NCBI GenBank assembly: GCA_031308135.1
Contig: JAHLJT010003656.1
Coordinates: forward strand, 71,690,984 to 71,754,983
Origin: Acheta domesticus
Taxonomy: Eukaryota > Arthropoda > Insecta > Orthoptera > Gryllidae
Direction of reading: 5' to 3'
DNA length: 64,000 nucleotides
Part shown: piece by piece, positions 42,901 to 49,383 of the stretch
Layout of the letters: each line of letters starts with the position of its first letter
Position numbering within the stretch: position 1 is the first letter of the stretch
The notes under the pieces: generated by a model
The model's database searches: none
What the model saw: only the letters and a program-made list of their open reading frames with translations
What the model was told of the DNA's origin: nothing
Program-made: the position numbers and the translations under genes

Positions 42901-45703
42901 TTGTTTGATTGTAATATGAGAGGATACTGTATGCAACAATTTTAAATAGATATTCATTTCTCTTTTCCAAAATGAATAGTTTATTTCTCTTTTAACAAAA
43001 AAAAAATAAATACATAAATTGGGTATAAAGTAATGAGAATATTACTATAACTTAAAGCCGGTGAGGCAGCGTGCTGCCATCTATCGTGACAAAAGGAAGG
43101 ACTATTAGACGAGTACGTGCAGCGAACGGGAAAAGCGTTCTGTCAGTCTACTGCAGTGTGCAAGTCATTGCACTTCATAGCAATAGCGCAAGCGCCCTAA
43201 GATCTTGTTTACGAAGGTAGAGCAACGTTCATGGCTTAAAATTGAAGTGGCACAAGAATGGAGTAATCAATCATGTTTGCTGCGTAAAGCATGTGGTGAT
43301 GCAGAGTTACCATACTCCACAGTCGCATGGTGGGTTAAAAGCGTTCAGATTAGGCGCAGATATGATGTGAAGGATTACAGGACGACTCCACGTGGAGAAC
43401 TCTTGCGCCGCTGGCAATGGGAGATTTTGGAACATTCACCTGACTCACCCGACGTGAGTCCCTGTAATTATGATCTTTTCAGCAAAATGAAAGAACCACT
43501 GCGAAGAACACGACACAATACCACAGTAGAAAGTATTCATGCTATAGGGCGTTCAATAGGGGACATTTAAAAAAAAACGAGCAGATCGTGTACGACACTT
43601 TCCTGAAATTTGGCAAAAGGTCATTAAGAACGGATGCGATTTTATTTAAGATGGGTAAATGTAAATACCTCTGTCAATGACGTTATTTCAAAAGAAAAAA
43701 AATCCCTTTACTTTTTATCCAAACCTTGTAAATTAAATGGACTGGACGGTAATCAGCGAAGAGAACTGCGCGTCGTCCCCATTGCTTGCGACATGCTGCT
43801 CGGGAGGACGTCACAACACCTGCTGCATCAGCTGCACGGCGCGGACTGCAGAGCAAGGCAGGGGGGGGGAACCTAAGCGAAGCGCCGATCAACCGCGTGC
43901 AGAAAATGACGCAAGTAATAAGACGGAAACTGCCCTGGTGGGCACGTATTCTGGGACGCCGTCTGTTGCTAAGTAAGAAGGGATGGGCCAACAGGCCCGT
44001 GATTGCTCTTGACAGTTGGCTTGCGAAATGTCCGGGCGACAAGGGCTAGTTAGACGATGATTCGTTTGTCATATCTTGGCCATTTTTAGAGCTGAAGTGG
44101 ATTGTAGAACAATCCGGATAAACTGGAACCAGATACCTTCCATATTATCAAATTCTCTCGATTGTCGAAATGAATCTATAAAGAGCCAGTAGACATATCC
44201 AACGTACAAAAATAACTCGCTAAAATCGTCCAGAATATATTGTGATGATTACAGAAGTTAATATCGTCAAAATAATTAATACACAACATGGTTATACAAT
44301 TTTCTGCAATTAATAGTTTAATAAAATTATTAAGACGCATCTACGCTTTAAAGCAAATATAATATTCACTTCATTCAATTTTCGTCTCAAACGAATCCGA
44401 ATTATCGATGGTGAGCACCGCGGTAGCGGTGGCGTCTTCCTCACTCTCCGCCCAATCACCACTATCGGAACAGTGTAACCTATGGGGCCCTAGGTGTAAG
44501 CCATCAGCTGCCGAAGAAGATGCGTCGAAGGGCTCGTACAGCGTTCACGCGGGCCTTGGGTCCGGAGGCTCCGTACTTCCTACGAAGAATCGGCCTACTG
44601 ATGAACTGCGTGGTCCATCGGGCATGCTTCCTCCCTTAACAGAGACCCTAAGCACGTGGCGAACACGTTTCGAGCGCTGTCATCCCAAGGTATTGCAGAT
44701 CTGTGCGATCAACAGTGGGCGGCAACAGACGAAACGCGGGCGCCGACGGCCGGAGAGGGCCCAGTGCCTCCACTTCGGCGCCACGGCGAACTAGAAATGT
44801 GTAAATAGTGTGGATAGTAGAGAGTTTAGATAGGTTAGTACTGTACGTAAGGATGAATGCAAGCGTATGCGGATGTGTGAGTGATGTGTCAATGTGTGAT
44901 AAAAATTAACAAAGCCAGTTTAAAAACTCCAATTATTGAAGATTATACCTTATGTTGCTTGCAGTTGCTTTAGTGCTGGCATCTTAGATTAAATTGTATT
45001 ATGCTAGATGTTCGTATGTTAGTTGTAAATAATCCCTTTCCCTGCCGCATGAGTTCCGTGAATGCGGCGCGCGCGACCTGTATGTTCCTCCCAAGACAGT
45101 AAATGGCCGCCACGCTAAGGGGGTAAACTAGAAACGAAATCTACGATTGAAGGTCTATTAACCCTTTTCGATTGCTCGTACTCTGGTATCATCATCAACA
45201 TCTTCGACGACAACGTCAACAATAACAACAATAATAACAAGAAGAAGAGGAGGAGGAGAGGAGCAGCGGGGGGTGGGGGCGCTCACCCTCCAGCAGGCGC
45301 GCCGTGTGCTGGGGGCTGCAGGACGGCAGCGCGTTCCACAGGAACAGCAGCTCGAAGGCCAGCAGGCGGCAGTAGGAGGCGTCGGCCGCCGCCGCGTCCA
45401 CGGCGGCCGGGTCGGGCAGCTCCGCGGCGACCACGCCGTTCCTGCCGGGGGCGGGGCCAGGGCCGGCGGCCTCCGCATCGGCGTCCGCGTCGCCGTTGGC
45501 GGCGTCTAGCGCCTTGTGGGCGGCGGCGGCCGCTGCCGCTGCGGCGATGGAGAGGCGGCGCGCGCGGCGCTGCACGAAGTGCTCGAGCTGGCCGCCGCCG
45601 TTGCCCCCCGGGGTGTCCGGGGTGCCCGGGGCCGGGGCGGGCCCGGCCACCGCCGCCGCCAGCCGCCCCGCCTCCTCCAGGTCCCCCGCAGCGCCCGCGC
45701 ACA
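11558..45703 (-). CDS. TTC39-family tetratricopeptide-repeat protein, C-terminal ~249 residues (three exons, partial)
   Basis: Exons 45703-45287, 26544-26327 and 11671-11558 have good splice sites, and both junctions agree in phase (phase 1, then phase 0). The joined protein contains blocks I recognise from the TTC39 (tetratricopeptide repeat 39 / Iml2-like) family: CAGAAGDLEEA, QLEHFVQRRARRL, LLAFELLFLWNALP, KEPMLGLRHLVMGAAQAGLG, HVAAFALYELGVLLSRDP, and a C-terminal AYKAYDFENRLSVRIHAAL. Family members are roughly 580-680 residues, so more than half of the protein is missing upstream. In vertebrates TTC39 proteins are cytoplasmic TPR scaffolds, with TTC39B linked to LXR turnover and lipid levels; transferring that role here is inference. 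Unusual points are the very high GC content, an Ala/Gly/Pro-rich insert in the first exon seen, and introns of ~18.7 and ~14.7 kb packed with transposons. The match is from motif memory, without a search. Confidence 0.75.
11971..12058 (-). other. Candidate cryptic or alternative exon in the last TTC39-like intron
   Basis: On the minus strand a TTTTCCTGCAG acceptor (adjacent to 12058) and a perfect CAG|GTAAGA donor (adjacent to 11971) bound 88 bp. If spliced after the 26-kb exon it would add RANNIRRAFYSLHSDTK and then stop, giving an alternative, shorter C-terminus. It could equally be a chance pair of splice sites. Confidence 0.25.
12059..14170. other. Intronic AT-rich sequence
   Basis: Lies in the last intron of the TTC39-like gene. 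It contains a short (AAAT)n run near 13288-13307. No exon or transposon end was recognised. Confidence 0.35.
14179..14230 (-). mobile_element. Small Tc1-like fragment
   Basis: This stretch repeats, with few changes, the 'ATTCTGCTTCCAC..ACGTTTTAGT' stretch found inside the Tc1-like element at 14552-14600, followed by GTCGTACAC, which resembles that element's terminal GTACAC. It is probably a second, mostly deleted copy. Confidence 0.35.
14384..15163 (-). mobile_element. Decayed Tc1-like transposon
   Basis: Broken minus-strand frames carry Tc1 transposase hallmarks: AWLNMTWLIWNVPKLLQTT followed by GINPIEHLW, the region of the last catalytic acids. Both ends contain inverted copies of TATTCGTACAC preceded by a related stretch (14384-14412 and ~15134-15163). 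A segment near 14970-15030 repeats the 'CCATAAATGCTCTA...GGTGGTTTGGAGTAATTTT' stretch from 14640-14700, so the copy is also rearranged. Stops and frameshifts make it inactive. Confidence 0.6.
15164..18930. other. Intronic sequence with no recognised feature
   Basis: No exon of either strand was supported. A 20-base stretch at ~16977-16996 matches part of the Tc1-like element at 14.75 kb (reading FQQDNE on the minus strand), hinting at another eroded Tc1 copy. Confidence 0.3.
18931..18969. repeat. (AAT)n microsatellite
   Basis: About 13 uninterrupted AAT units. Confidence 0.9.
19238..19626 (-). mobile_element. Jockey-like LINE, C-terminal part of the reverse-transcriptase ORF
   Basis: The minus-strand frame reads YILQPIWTYGIQLWGSASAS, then NIEILQRFQSKYLRTVTNAP, then VSNEVLHDFQIKPIREEI. 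This block is found just downstream of the reverse-transcriptase core in Jockey-clade non-LTR retrotransposons. At its 5' side the frame is cut by inserted sequence; the matching upstream part resumes near 20.93 kb on the same strand. Confidence 0.7.
19627..20025. mobile_element. Insertion of unknown type inside the LINE
   Basis: Begins at 'ACAGTGTGTCCCACCAACTC', a terminus style (TGTCCCAC..., GGGCCACTCC) common in repeated insect elements, and does not belong to the LINE. No coding content was seen. Its right edge is adjacent to the inverted-repeat element at 20026. Confidence 0.4.
20026..20927. mobile_element. ~0.9-kb element with long imperfect inverted repeats
   Basis: The left arm (20026-20140) reads GAGAGGTGGC, GGGATAGAGGC, CTAACTACA, GGTCTTGACACGAAG, then ACCGATCAGAAAGAGG. 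The right arm (20815-20927) is its inverted copy with scattered mismatches. Together with the preceding fragment it splits the LINE. No coding capacity is evident; boundaries are approximate to ~10 bp. Confidence 0.5.
20928..21540 (-). mobile_element. Jockey-like LINE, reverse-transcriptase core (decayed)
   Basis: Minus-strand frames read GVPQGSV and then ATFTDDTAVLAS, a decayed form of the F/YADD catalytic motif (box C), then SKHVTFALKKGDCPAITINN and the thumb-like region ending KKRTRIKN-stop-KLPMANR. Upstream, FEVKYKTALSSFRPIE and similar segments are broken by stops. About a dozen residues normally linking this part to YILQPIWTYG are missing at the insertion point. Confidence 0.7.
21541..22324. 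other. Sequence between LINE remnant and foldback element
   Basis: Contains a 159-codon open frame on the minus strand (22005-21526) with no recognisable domain, partly overlapping the LINE edge. It is probably chance or eroded transposon sequence. Confidence 0.3.
22325..23003 (+). repeat. Left inverted arm of foldback element
   Basis: Pairs with 24226-24902. Examples: 'AGAAGCCTGGAACAGGCTAG' near 22650 against its inverted copy near 24560, and 'ACCCAATAAAGTTTTGATTT' near 22880 against ~24330. Confidence 0.85.
24226..24902 (-). repeat. Right inverted arm of foldback element
   Basis: Inverted copy of the left arm, ending GGGGGGACCCTTT at 24902. Confidence 0.85.
24903..25343. other. Intronic sequence with no recognised feature
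   Basis: No exon or element end was recognised between the foldback element and the S1 SINE. Confidence 0.35.
25593..25735 (+). mobile_element. S1 SINE 3' fragment nested in another S1
   Basis: Forward-orientation 3' portion (GGTCGGC... GGGACTCATGACCATAGCAG... AACCAATCAGTTAACCAATT) lying inside the minus-orientation copy. The host sequence breaks off at TAAGTATGTGTA and resumes at ATAGGAGAAGGAAAGG. Confidence 0.6.
25921..26136. mobile_element. 216-bp MITE with TA target duplication (Tc1/mariner type)
   Basis: The ends are inverted repeats of ~60 bp (TACT..., then ACGTGGCCGATGACATTAGG, then a stretch ending TATAAAATG). TA flanks both sides (25919-25920 and 26137-26138). Deleting the element with one TA restores the S1 consensus TAGCTAGTGTCGAAA, which is strong support for the boundaries. 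Confidence 0.8.
26235..26276. repeat. (GGGC)n simple repeat
   Basis: About ten GGGC units in the intron, ~50 bp from the 5' splice site of the 26-kb TTC39-like exon. C-rich on the transcribed sense strand. Confidence 0.9.
26327..26544 (-). CDS. Penultimate exon of the TTC39-like gene
   Basis: Acceptor TGCGCAG and donor GTGCGT on the minus strand; 218 bp. Encodes ECQSGGKEPMLGLRHLVMGA, a TPR-like AGLGRGAEAAASFRTCLA, and HVAAFALYELGVLLSRDPQ. It ends in phase 0, matching the last exon. A (GGGC)n tract and a SINE head lie within ~100 bp in the downstream intron. Confidence 0.75.
26602..26986. mobile_element. hAT-like MITE, 385 bp
   Basis: The ends are inverted CAGTGATGTCAAGG with further inverted similarity (CCACCAGTGGCAGTGGCAC against CCACCAGCGGGAGTCCGTGG). 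The flanks CCTTATGT and CAGTATGT match at 6 of 8 positions, compatible with an aged 8-bp duplication. It lies in the intron just upstream of the penultimate TTC39-like exon. A related copy lies at 28450-28677. Confidence 0.6.
26987..28449. other. Intronic sequence with no recognised gene
   Basis: Contains a 26-bp tandem repeat (27333-27403) and, at 28206-28285, inverted copies of a 'TGCCGGCAATT' motif. No exon was recognised. Confidence 0.35.
27333..27403. repeat. 26-bp tandem repeat, 2.7 copies
   Basis: Unit TGCAACATGGGACAGCCGGG plus AAAATA, with one base change in the first copy. Confidence 0.85.
28450..28677. mobile_element. hAT-like MITE, second copy (shorter)
   Basis: Shares internal sequence with 26602-26986 (CATGCCACGAGCTTCTC, GGAAACTATTAGTA, CGATTTCGTCGTG). 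Ends are CAGTGGTGTCAGGG and inverted CAGCGTTGTGAAGG. No convincing target duplication. Confidence 0.55.
28920..29252 (-). mobile_element. S1 SINE, diverged and truncated
   Basis: Minus-orientation copy with the S1 landmarks GGTCTCCCGAAATATGG, GTAGTGCACGTAAGTGTATG, a (GTAT)n/(GT)n run at 29027-29053, GATCGCGCACGGTCCGTG and CTCCGGCATTCACCTGG. The tRNA-like head is barely preserved. Confidence 0.6.
29253..30914. other. Intronic sequence with no recognised feature
   Basis: AT-rich with no exon, SINE head or paired transposon ends that I could support. Confidence 0.35.
30915..30985. repeat. Near-perfect 71-base hairpin
   Basis: Two ~34-bp arms (TTCGCTTTCATTACA, then TGACNTGTGGTCA) pair around a 3-base loop (ATC) with only a couple of mismatches. 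It could be a tiny foldback element or a pre-miRNA-like stem; sequence alone does not decide. Confidence 0.75.
30986..31744. other. Intronic sequence with no recognised feature
   Basis: No supported exon or element. Confidence 0.3.
31745..31945 (-). mobile_element. Possible second tRNA-derived SINE (S3)
   Basis: Minus strand reads ACGCCTTCGTATTTGCGGGC, then GGATTCGAGTCTC, resembling a pol III box B, followed by ~150 bp GC-rich body. It is not S1. One copy only, so family status is unproven. Confidence 0.35.
32167..32709 (+). mobile_element. S1 SINE, full-length forward copy
   Basis: Best copy of the family. Box A-like GATGGCTCAGGGCATTAAC, box B GGTTCGAGACC, then TTTTCGACACTA, GGAGAACTCTAGCGGCCGGC, CTGTGGTTTCTCCAATTAAC, a (CA)n stretch, GAGCTTGTCCCGGCTGGG, and the 3' end CACTTACGGGAATAATGACC with AATCAACCAATCAATACA. 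Length ~540 bp. Non-coding retroposon of the pol III tRNA-derived type. Confidence 0.85.
32756..33181 (-). mobile_element. S1 SINE, 5'-truncated copy
   Basis: Minus orientation, lacking the tRNA-like head (stops at AATTCGACCTAGCTATCTAG). Tail-to-tail with the forward copy 46 bp away. Confidence 0.8.
33182..33399. other. Intronic spacer with no recognised feature
   Basis: No support for an exon or element. Confidence 0.3.
33400..33655. promoter_or_regulatory. CpG-rich island with an NRF-1-like site
   Basis: Sharp rise in CpG and GC within AT-rich intron. It contains CGCGCATGCGTA at 33519-33530, close to the palindromic NRF-1 consensus. Could be an internal promoter or enhancer, or an unrecognised GC-rich exon; no frame here matches a known family. 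Confidence 0.3.
33761..33975. repeat. Dispersed direct repeat, copy 1
   Basis: ~215 bp sharing TATGGGGG, CTGCGCACG, TACTAATTCGCCGTTTACTA and TTTATTCTTTCCGAAATAAAT with 34531-34752, in the same orientation. Confidence 0.75.
34016..34303 (+). mobile_element. tRNA-derived SINE of a second family (S2)
   Basis: The tRNA-like head has box A-like TTAGTCAGCGTGC and a strong box B GGGTTCGATTCCCGG, followed by a unique ~200-bp body and a (CATA)n tail at 34280-34303. The anticodon-arm region does not fold into a functional tRNA. Sequence is unrelated to S1. Confidence 0.65.
34531..34752. repeat. Dispersed direct repeat, copy 2
   Basis: Second copy of the repeat at 33761-33975. It is followed by a stem formed by CCGAAATAA and TTATTTCGG (34740-34800). 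Confidence 0.75.
34990..35526 (-). mobile_element. S1 SINE, full-length copy
   Basis: Tail (TTGATTGATTAG) at the left, then GTCATTAGTCCCGTAAGAGT, body, and a head at 35450-35526 with GGTCCTAGGTTCGAG as box B on the minus strand and GGGCATCAAGTGATGTCACT. Confidence 0.8.
35527..37260. other. Intronic AT-rich sequence
   Basis: No exon or transposon boundary supported. Confidence 0.35.
37271..37326. repeat. (GA)n-rich tract
   Basis: Imperfect GA/GGGA-rich purine run next to a CpG-rich island. Confidence 0.8.
37400..37960. promoter_or_regulatory. Large CpG-rich island
   Basis: About 560 bp of very GC- and CpG-rich sequence between AT-rich flanks. Long open frames exist on both strands (up to 286 codons on the minus strand, 38091-37231), but their proteins are low-complexity Arg/Ala/Pro/Ser and several frames are open at once, as expected by chance in such sequence. 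A GAGA-like purine tract adjoins it. An internal promoter, non-coding exon or enhancer are the main options. Confidence 0.35.
38261..38822. mobile_element. pogo/Tigger-type MITE, 562 bp
   Basis: The ends are inverted CAGTCGACTCTGGTTATAAT and CAGTCGATTCCGGTTATAGT, the pogo-family terminal style, flanked by TA (38259-38260 and 38823-38824). Subterminal TTCACTATA motifs recur. No transposase. Confidence 0.8.
38825..39891. other. Intronic sequence with no recognised gene
   Basis: Short minus-strand frames between 39225 and 39672 have no recognised family. A 21-base stretch at ~39493-39513 recurs inverted at ~40890. Confidence 0.3.
39894..40770 (+). mobile_element. Decayed pogo/Tigger-like transposon
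   Basis: The ends are inverted CAGTAATCCCTCGACATTCG and CAGTAATCCCTCAACATTCG, followed by subterminal ATTCGCGA motifs. TA precedes the left end. Inside, the plus-strand frame FHYNDLIEVELLEIISEENL and a shifted frame ending KQKSPISNHF-stop look like the C-terminal tail of a Tigger-type transposase; the catalytic core is missing. Confidence 0.7.
41170..41752 (+). mobile_element. Internally deleted Tc1-like transposon with transposase C-terminus
   Basis: Inverted ends CACTATGTGATCAAAAGTAT and CACTAAGTGATCAAAAGTAT are flanked by TA. Broken plus-strand frames encode VYVLNTLLLPTVEEQFGDGD, QHDRAPVHTA, VMDRPAQSPDFNPIEHLWDV and IPQETFQHLIESMPARVEAV, i.e. the second and third catalytic acid regions of a Tc1 transposase. 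The N-terminal half is deleted and there are frameshifts, so it is inactive. Confidence 0.8.
41755..43204. other. Intronic sequence with no recognised feature
   Basis: Open frames of 60-115 codons show no family resemblance. AT-rich. Confidence 0.3.
43205..43649 (+). pseudogene. mariner transposase fragment
   Basis: The frame contains LLRKACGDAELPYSTVAWWV, resembling the mariner N-terminal helix-turn-helix region, fused directly to WEILEHSPDSPDVSPCNYDL and FSKMKEPLRRTRHNT, the block with the third catalytic Asp (SPD.SP..YDLF). A shifted frame then gives ADRVRHFPEIWQKVIKNGCDF. The middle of the protein, with the first two catalytic acids, is deleted. Confidence 0.75.
43650..44407. other. Intronic sequence, partly GC-rich
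   Basis: Overlapping short frames at 43683-44049 on both strands; no family recognised. Confidence 0.3.
44408..44794 (+). other. 128-codon open frame of unknown origin
   Basis: Unlike most open frames here, this GC-moderate frame has no stretch of simple repeats. It reads MVSTAVAVASSSLSAQSPLS, then SYSVHAGLGSGGSVLPTKNR and TWRTRFERCHPKVLQICAIN, with a stop at 44792. I do not recognise it. No TATA or polyadenylation context decides whether it is expressed; it may be part of an old retroposon. Confidence 0.25.
44795..45280. other. Intronic sequence after the upstream TTC39-like exon
   Basis: Contains an (AAC/AAG)-rich stretch near 45215-45260 and ends at the exon donor (GTGAGC on the minus strand, 45286-45281). 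Confidence 0.4.
45287..45703 (-). CDS. Upstream exon of the TTC39-like gene with Ala/Gly/Pro-rich insert
   Basis: Acceptor CACTTGCAG and donor GTGAGC on the minus strand; 417 bp (139 codons). Conserved blocks at its start (AGAAGDLEEA), middle (LEHFVQRRARRL) and end (LLAFELLFLWNALP) are separated by ~60 residues of alanine runs and Asp/Ala/Gly/Pro repeats that I would not expect in the family. It ends in phase 1, matching the next exon to form the Glu codon of EECQSGG. Confidence 0.75.
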
Positions 45704-45744
45704 CTGCAAGTGGCACACGCCAGCGGCGCGACGCGGCGCTCTCA

Positions 45745-46481
45745 GGCCTCGTTCACAACGCAAACTTAAACGTAAACATTACGTGGCCGCGAAACCTAGA
45801 AATGGTTTATTGAGCGAGACCATTCGCAATGGCTTGACGTAGCCGTAGACGTAAATCCGTAAACGTAAGAGGTCACTAGCACCACGCGTTTGCGTGAAGT
45901 TTATGTCGGAATTCTAACGAAGACCAATGAGAGAGCAGCATTAAAGAAACAAATGCACAAGAAAATCCGCGAGAAGCAAATGAAAGATCGATTTCAGATT
46001 GTGTTCAAGGAGATTGTGGTTACGTCATTTCAATACTGTTATGTAGTGAAGTAGTTTGATACTAGTTTGATACGATTTTGATACTAGTAGTGAATTCAAA
46101 AAAGAATTTGGGCCATTTTTCTTGTGACTTTAACTTGACATGGCAAATAAAAAAAATTGTCGACGAATTACTCGTGAATTTGGTACAAGAGAATCCTTGT
46201 TTATAAAATAAAGGAAATTCGAGCACTAATAGAACAGCTACTCGCATCTATATATAAAGAGAAATCAACAGGAAAATTGAAGAAAAAGCTAGAAACCATG
46301 GGGAATATATCTTTTTACCACGCTAGAAACGAAAGCTTGAATACGTTTAAATCTGATTGGTTCTGGCGAAACTGACGTTCCAGCTTACGTTCGTCATTGT
46401 GAATGCTTATTTTTACGTGTAAATTTTACTGCTAAATTTATGGAATAACGTAACATTTAAGTTTGCATTGTGAATGAGGCG
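45745..46481. mobile_element. Harbinger-like MITE, 737 bp
   Basis: The ends are inverted GCCTCGTTCACAACGCAAAC and GCCTCATTCACAATGCAAAC, continuing TTAAACGTAA. TCA flanks both sides (45742-45744 and 46482-46484), a 3-bp duplication as in PIF/Harbinger elements (usually TWA). No transposase frame. Its near end lies 41 bp upstream of the TTC39-like exon acceptor. Confidence 0.7.
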
Positions 46482-46514
46482 TCAGACAGAGCGATCATCT
46501 GGAAAGAGGAGTTA

Positions 46515-47038
46515 AAGCACGTTTTACACAATCATTTTCTTCATTTTTCGTCGGTACAGAAAAGTGACGGACCAAACGGGATGTAAATTGTACGAAAAAA
46601 TTTCGCCCGCTTCATTTTTTCGGTACAGATTTCATCCAGTTTGACTACCGCGCTTCTGCCGTCACTATTTGGAACTTTCTCTGGTTTGCTATTGGTAGCG
46701 ATTTGTTCCTGTTCTTCAGTTTTGAGAGCGTTCCAATGTACTGAACTGTAATATCAAGTTATAAATATTACAAGTACTGTGCTGTAATGTCGTCTCAGTG
46801 CTAACATAATCCAATTCAATTTGTTACCATAGATGCTACGTTTAACTGTTAGATCTTCAGCGCTTTTTGCAGCATCCAGAGGAAATATTGTCAGCAAAAA
46901 ACGAAATGACCGTGTAAAGCGCTCGTTCTCGTTCATCCAGTTGGCATCGAAACGGTAGCGCTTAGAAATAAACGTACCTTTTCCATTCACTTTCTGTACA
47001 GAAAAATGATGAAAAAATAATCGTGTAAAACAGGCTTT
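46515..47038. mobile_element. Second inverted-repeat element, ~525 bp
   Basis: The ends are inverted AAAGCACGTTTTACACAATC and AAAGCCTGTTTTACACGATT, followed by inverted TTCATTTTTC and GTACAGAAA. Target duplication unclear. Only 33 bp from the Harbinger-like MITE. Confidence 0.6.
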
Positions 47039-48330
47039 ATAGTCGGGCACCAGTGTTTCAAATTATAGTTTGTTGATGGAAGAGCAAAAGATCTGGTGAA
47101 AAAAAAGAGCTCTTCAAGAAGCTAAAATTGTACAAAAGTGGTACCTCAAAAACAAATGTAAATTGTGCAAGGATAAGTTTAAAGATGAAGTACAAAATAT
47201 TTTATAAAATTATTGTTTAGTTTTGATACAGTATTATAATAATTTAAGTAGTACCGTATGGCATCTTACTCGTATTACAAACGAGATTCCAGAATTATCA
47301 AACGAGGCCGACAGAATAGACGAACCCGAGTTTGATAACTAATCGAGTACTGTACTAAGGTGGTACAGTACATCAGTCGCGCTTTTATCCACTTAGCAAC
47401 AATTCCCGTAATCTTTTGTTTAAATTTGACCATTCATGCTGGAAAACGTGACAAATTGATATTGATATAATTAAGAGGAGGCCGTTGATTATTAGAATAC
47501 TTGTGTTTCTTTTACCGAAACTGAGATCATTTTCGTAAGGTTTGACTTTAGATGTGGATAAAATTAATTTTAACTTCCTTGAAAAAGCACATTGGATTAT
47601 ACTTAAGTTCTTTTAGCAATGCAGTTAAGAAATTTGAAAAGAATAAGCACAAAAAATTAAGGATTTTTTTATTAATTCAGAAATTTGCTGTGGTCATAAC
47701 GAGGTCATTTATTAAGAAACACTATAAATGTAATTTGTTCCTAAGAAATAAGATCAACTTAATAATTCGGAATATTTACAACTTGTCTATAGTTTATTGT
47801 TTTTAAAACTTGTAGAAAATATTATATAATATCGTCTTCAATACTGGTAAACCAGCATTAGCGATATGAAACTGAAAGAAAACATAAAATATTATTTGTC
47901 ACAAACAAAACTTAACTAGACTATTAAATTTCGAATCGATTAGTTAATATCAGAATCGAATAATAATAGTTAATATCAGAATAGATTTAATCGAATCTTC
48001 CCTCACTATGATTAAGAGTCGTTCTGCGCATCTCTCGTCATGGATGCTGTTTCGCCTAGCGACCGTCGTGGCACCCGCGGCCTGATGACTCCCAAGGAGC
48101 GAGCGGGGAAGCCATCTCGAGGGACGAGGGGAGAGGAGAGGTCCAGATGGTGCAACAGAGGCTCCCTGCTTATCGACATTCCCAAAGGAGCGCCGGAGAA
48201 GGGACACATTTCCAGAACGATCTCTATTTTATTATGTTCCTTACCATTTTTTCTATTCAATATTTCGTATCCATTGTGGACTAACAATAATTCATTCATT
48301 CGTATTTTATTTATTGTTCTTTCATTTTGA
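47039..48330. other. AT-rich sequence with no recognised feature
   Basis: Either intron or upstream region of the TTC39-like gene. The GC-richer patch at 48020-48200 has no recognisable coding content. Confidence 0.3.
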
Positions 48331-48606
48331 CTGTTTCCGAGCACGTCAGCTACTTTGATCAATAGTCTCGAGAGTGTAGTGCCTGTTATATCCCGGAAGG
48401 TGGCGGTGTTCCTCCTCCCGCTGGAACGTGAGCACCGGTACCAACTTATATGTCGACTTGCAAGGTTTGCCCCTTCCCAGTACCTTCCTCAATGGGGGAT
48501 AAGCAGTATGCATCCGACTGGTCTCCACACAGATGTATTAGTGTAGTGCTTGTAAGTGTAAGAGTAAGTGTGTAGGAGGAGAGAAAAGGAGATCGCACGT
48601 GGTCCT
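48331..48606 (-). mobile_element. S1 SINE, 5'-truncated copy
   Basis: Minus orientation with GAGCACGTCAGCTACTTTGA, GGTGGCGGTGTTCCTCCTCC and GTGTAGTGCTTGTAAGTGTA; head absent. Confidence 0.7.
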
Positions 48607-48968
48607 AAACGAAGAGCTGTAAAACTTGTTCAATTCGGAACGTGCATAATGTGGAAATCTGTCTAATATGAACATGAATCGTCGTCCTCCCAAACGTAAG
48701 TTACATTGTATTACATTGTCTAATGCGGGCATTTTTCAAATACGAAAAAAAAAATACTGGTCCTGTGATGGTCCGCACTGAGCAAGTTTTACTGTACTAA
48801 TTCAGTAATTAGGCAGCAGCATAACACTGATTACTGTACTTATACAGTAATCAGTATTAAGTTATTAATACATTATTAATATTTCTTAAACAATGTCCAA
48901 TTCTGTAGCACCATTAGTTTAGATTAATTCCCCAAGGGGAAGGGACAAGTCTTTATGTTTTGATTATT
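48607..48968. other. Spacer between two S1 copies
   Basis: AT-rich; includes a TTACTGTACT/ATACAGTAAT inverted motif at 48832-48852. Nothing coding. Confidence 0.3.
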
Positions 48969-49383
48969 TTGTTTTCGGGAGCGCGTACTGCTAAGGTCAT
49001 TAGCCCCGTATGTGTAGTGCATTTTTTTCCTGGGGAGACGGCGGTGATATTCCCCTGCCGGAACGCCGGACCGTGAGATCCGGCGTTTGCCTACTCGTGG
49101 ACTTCCGGGGTTGCCATTTTCAGGAACCTTCGCTAACGGAGCACCGCCCCAACCGGGACAAGCTCTCCCAACATGAGTGATATAGTAGTGCATGTAAATG
49201 TGTGTGTGTAGGGGAGAAGGATGAGGAAGGAAATATTGCGTGCGGTCCCTGAACCGTTTGTTAGGGTACTACTCCGCCACTCGCCAGGTTCGCCTCGAAC
49301 GGAGAAACCACGAAAAACTAACGATCGCAGATGCCGGCCATTAGATATCTCCCCCAGATTGTGGTTGAGTCCAACTAAGCGTA
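48969..49383 (-). mobile_element. S1 SINE, 5'-truncated copy
   Basis: Minus orientation: TTCGGGAGCGCGTACTGCTA, GTCATTAGCCCCGTATGTGT, GACAAGCTCTCCCAACATGA, GATGCCGGCCATTAGATATC; the tRNA-like head is missing. Confidence 0.75.
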
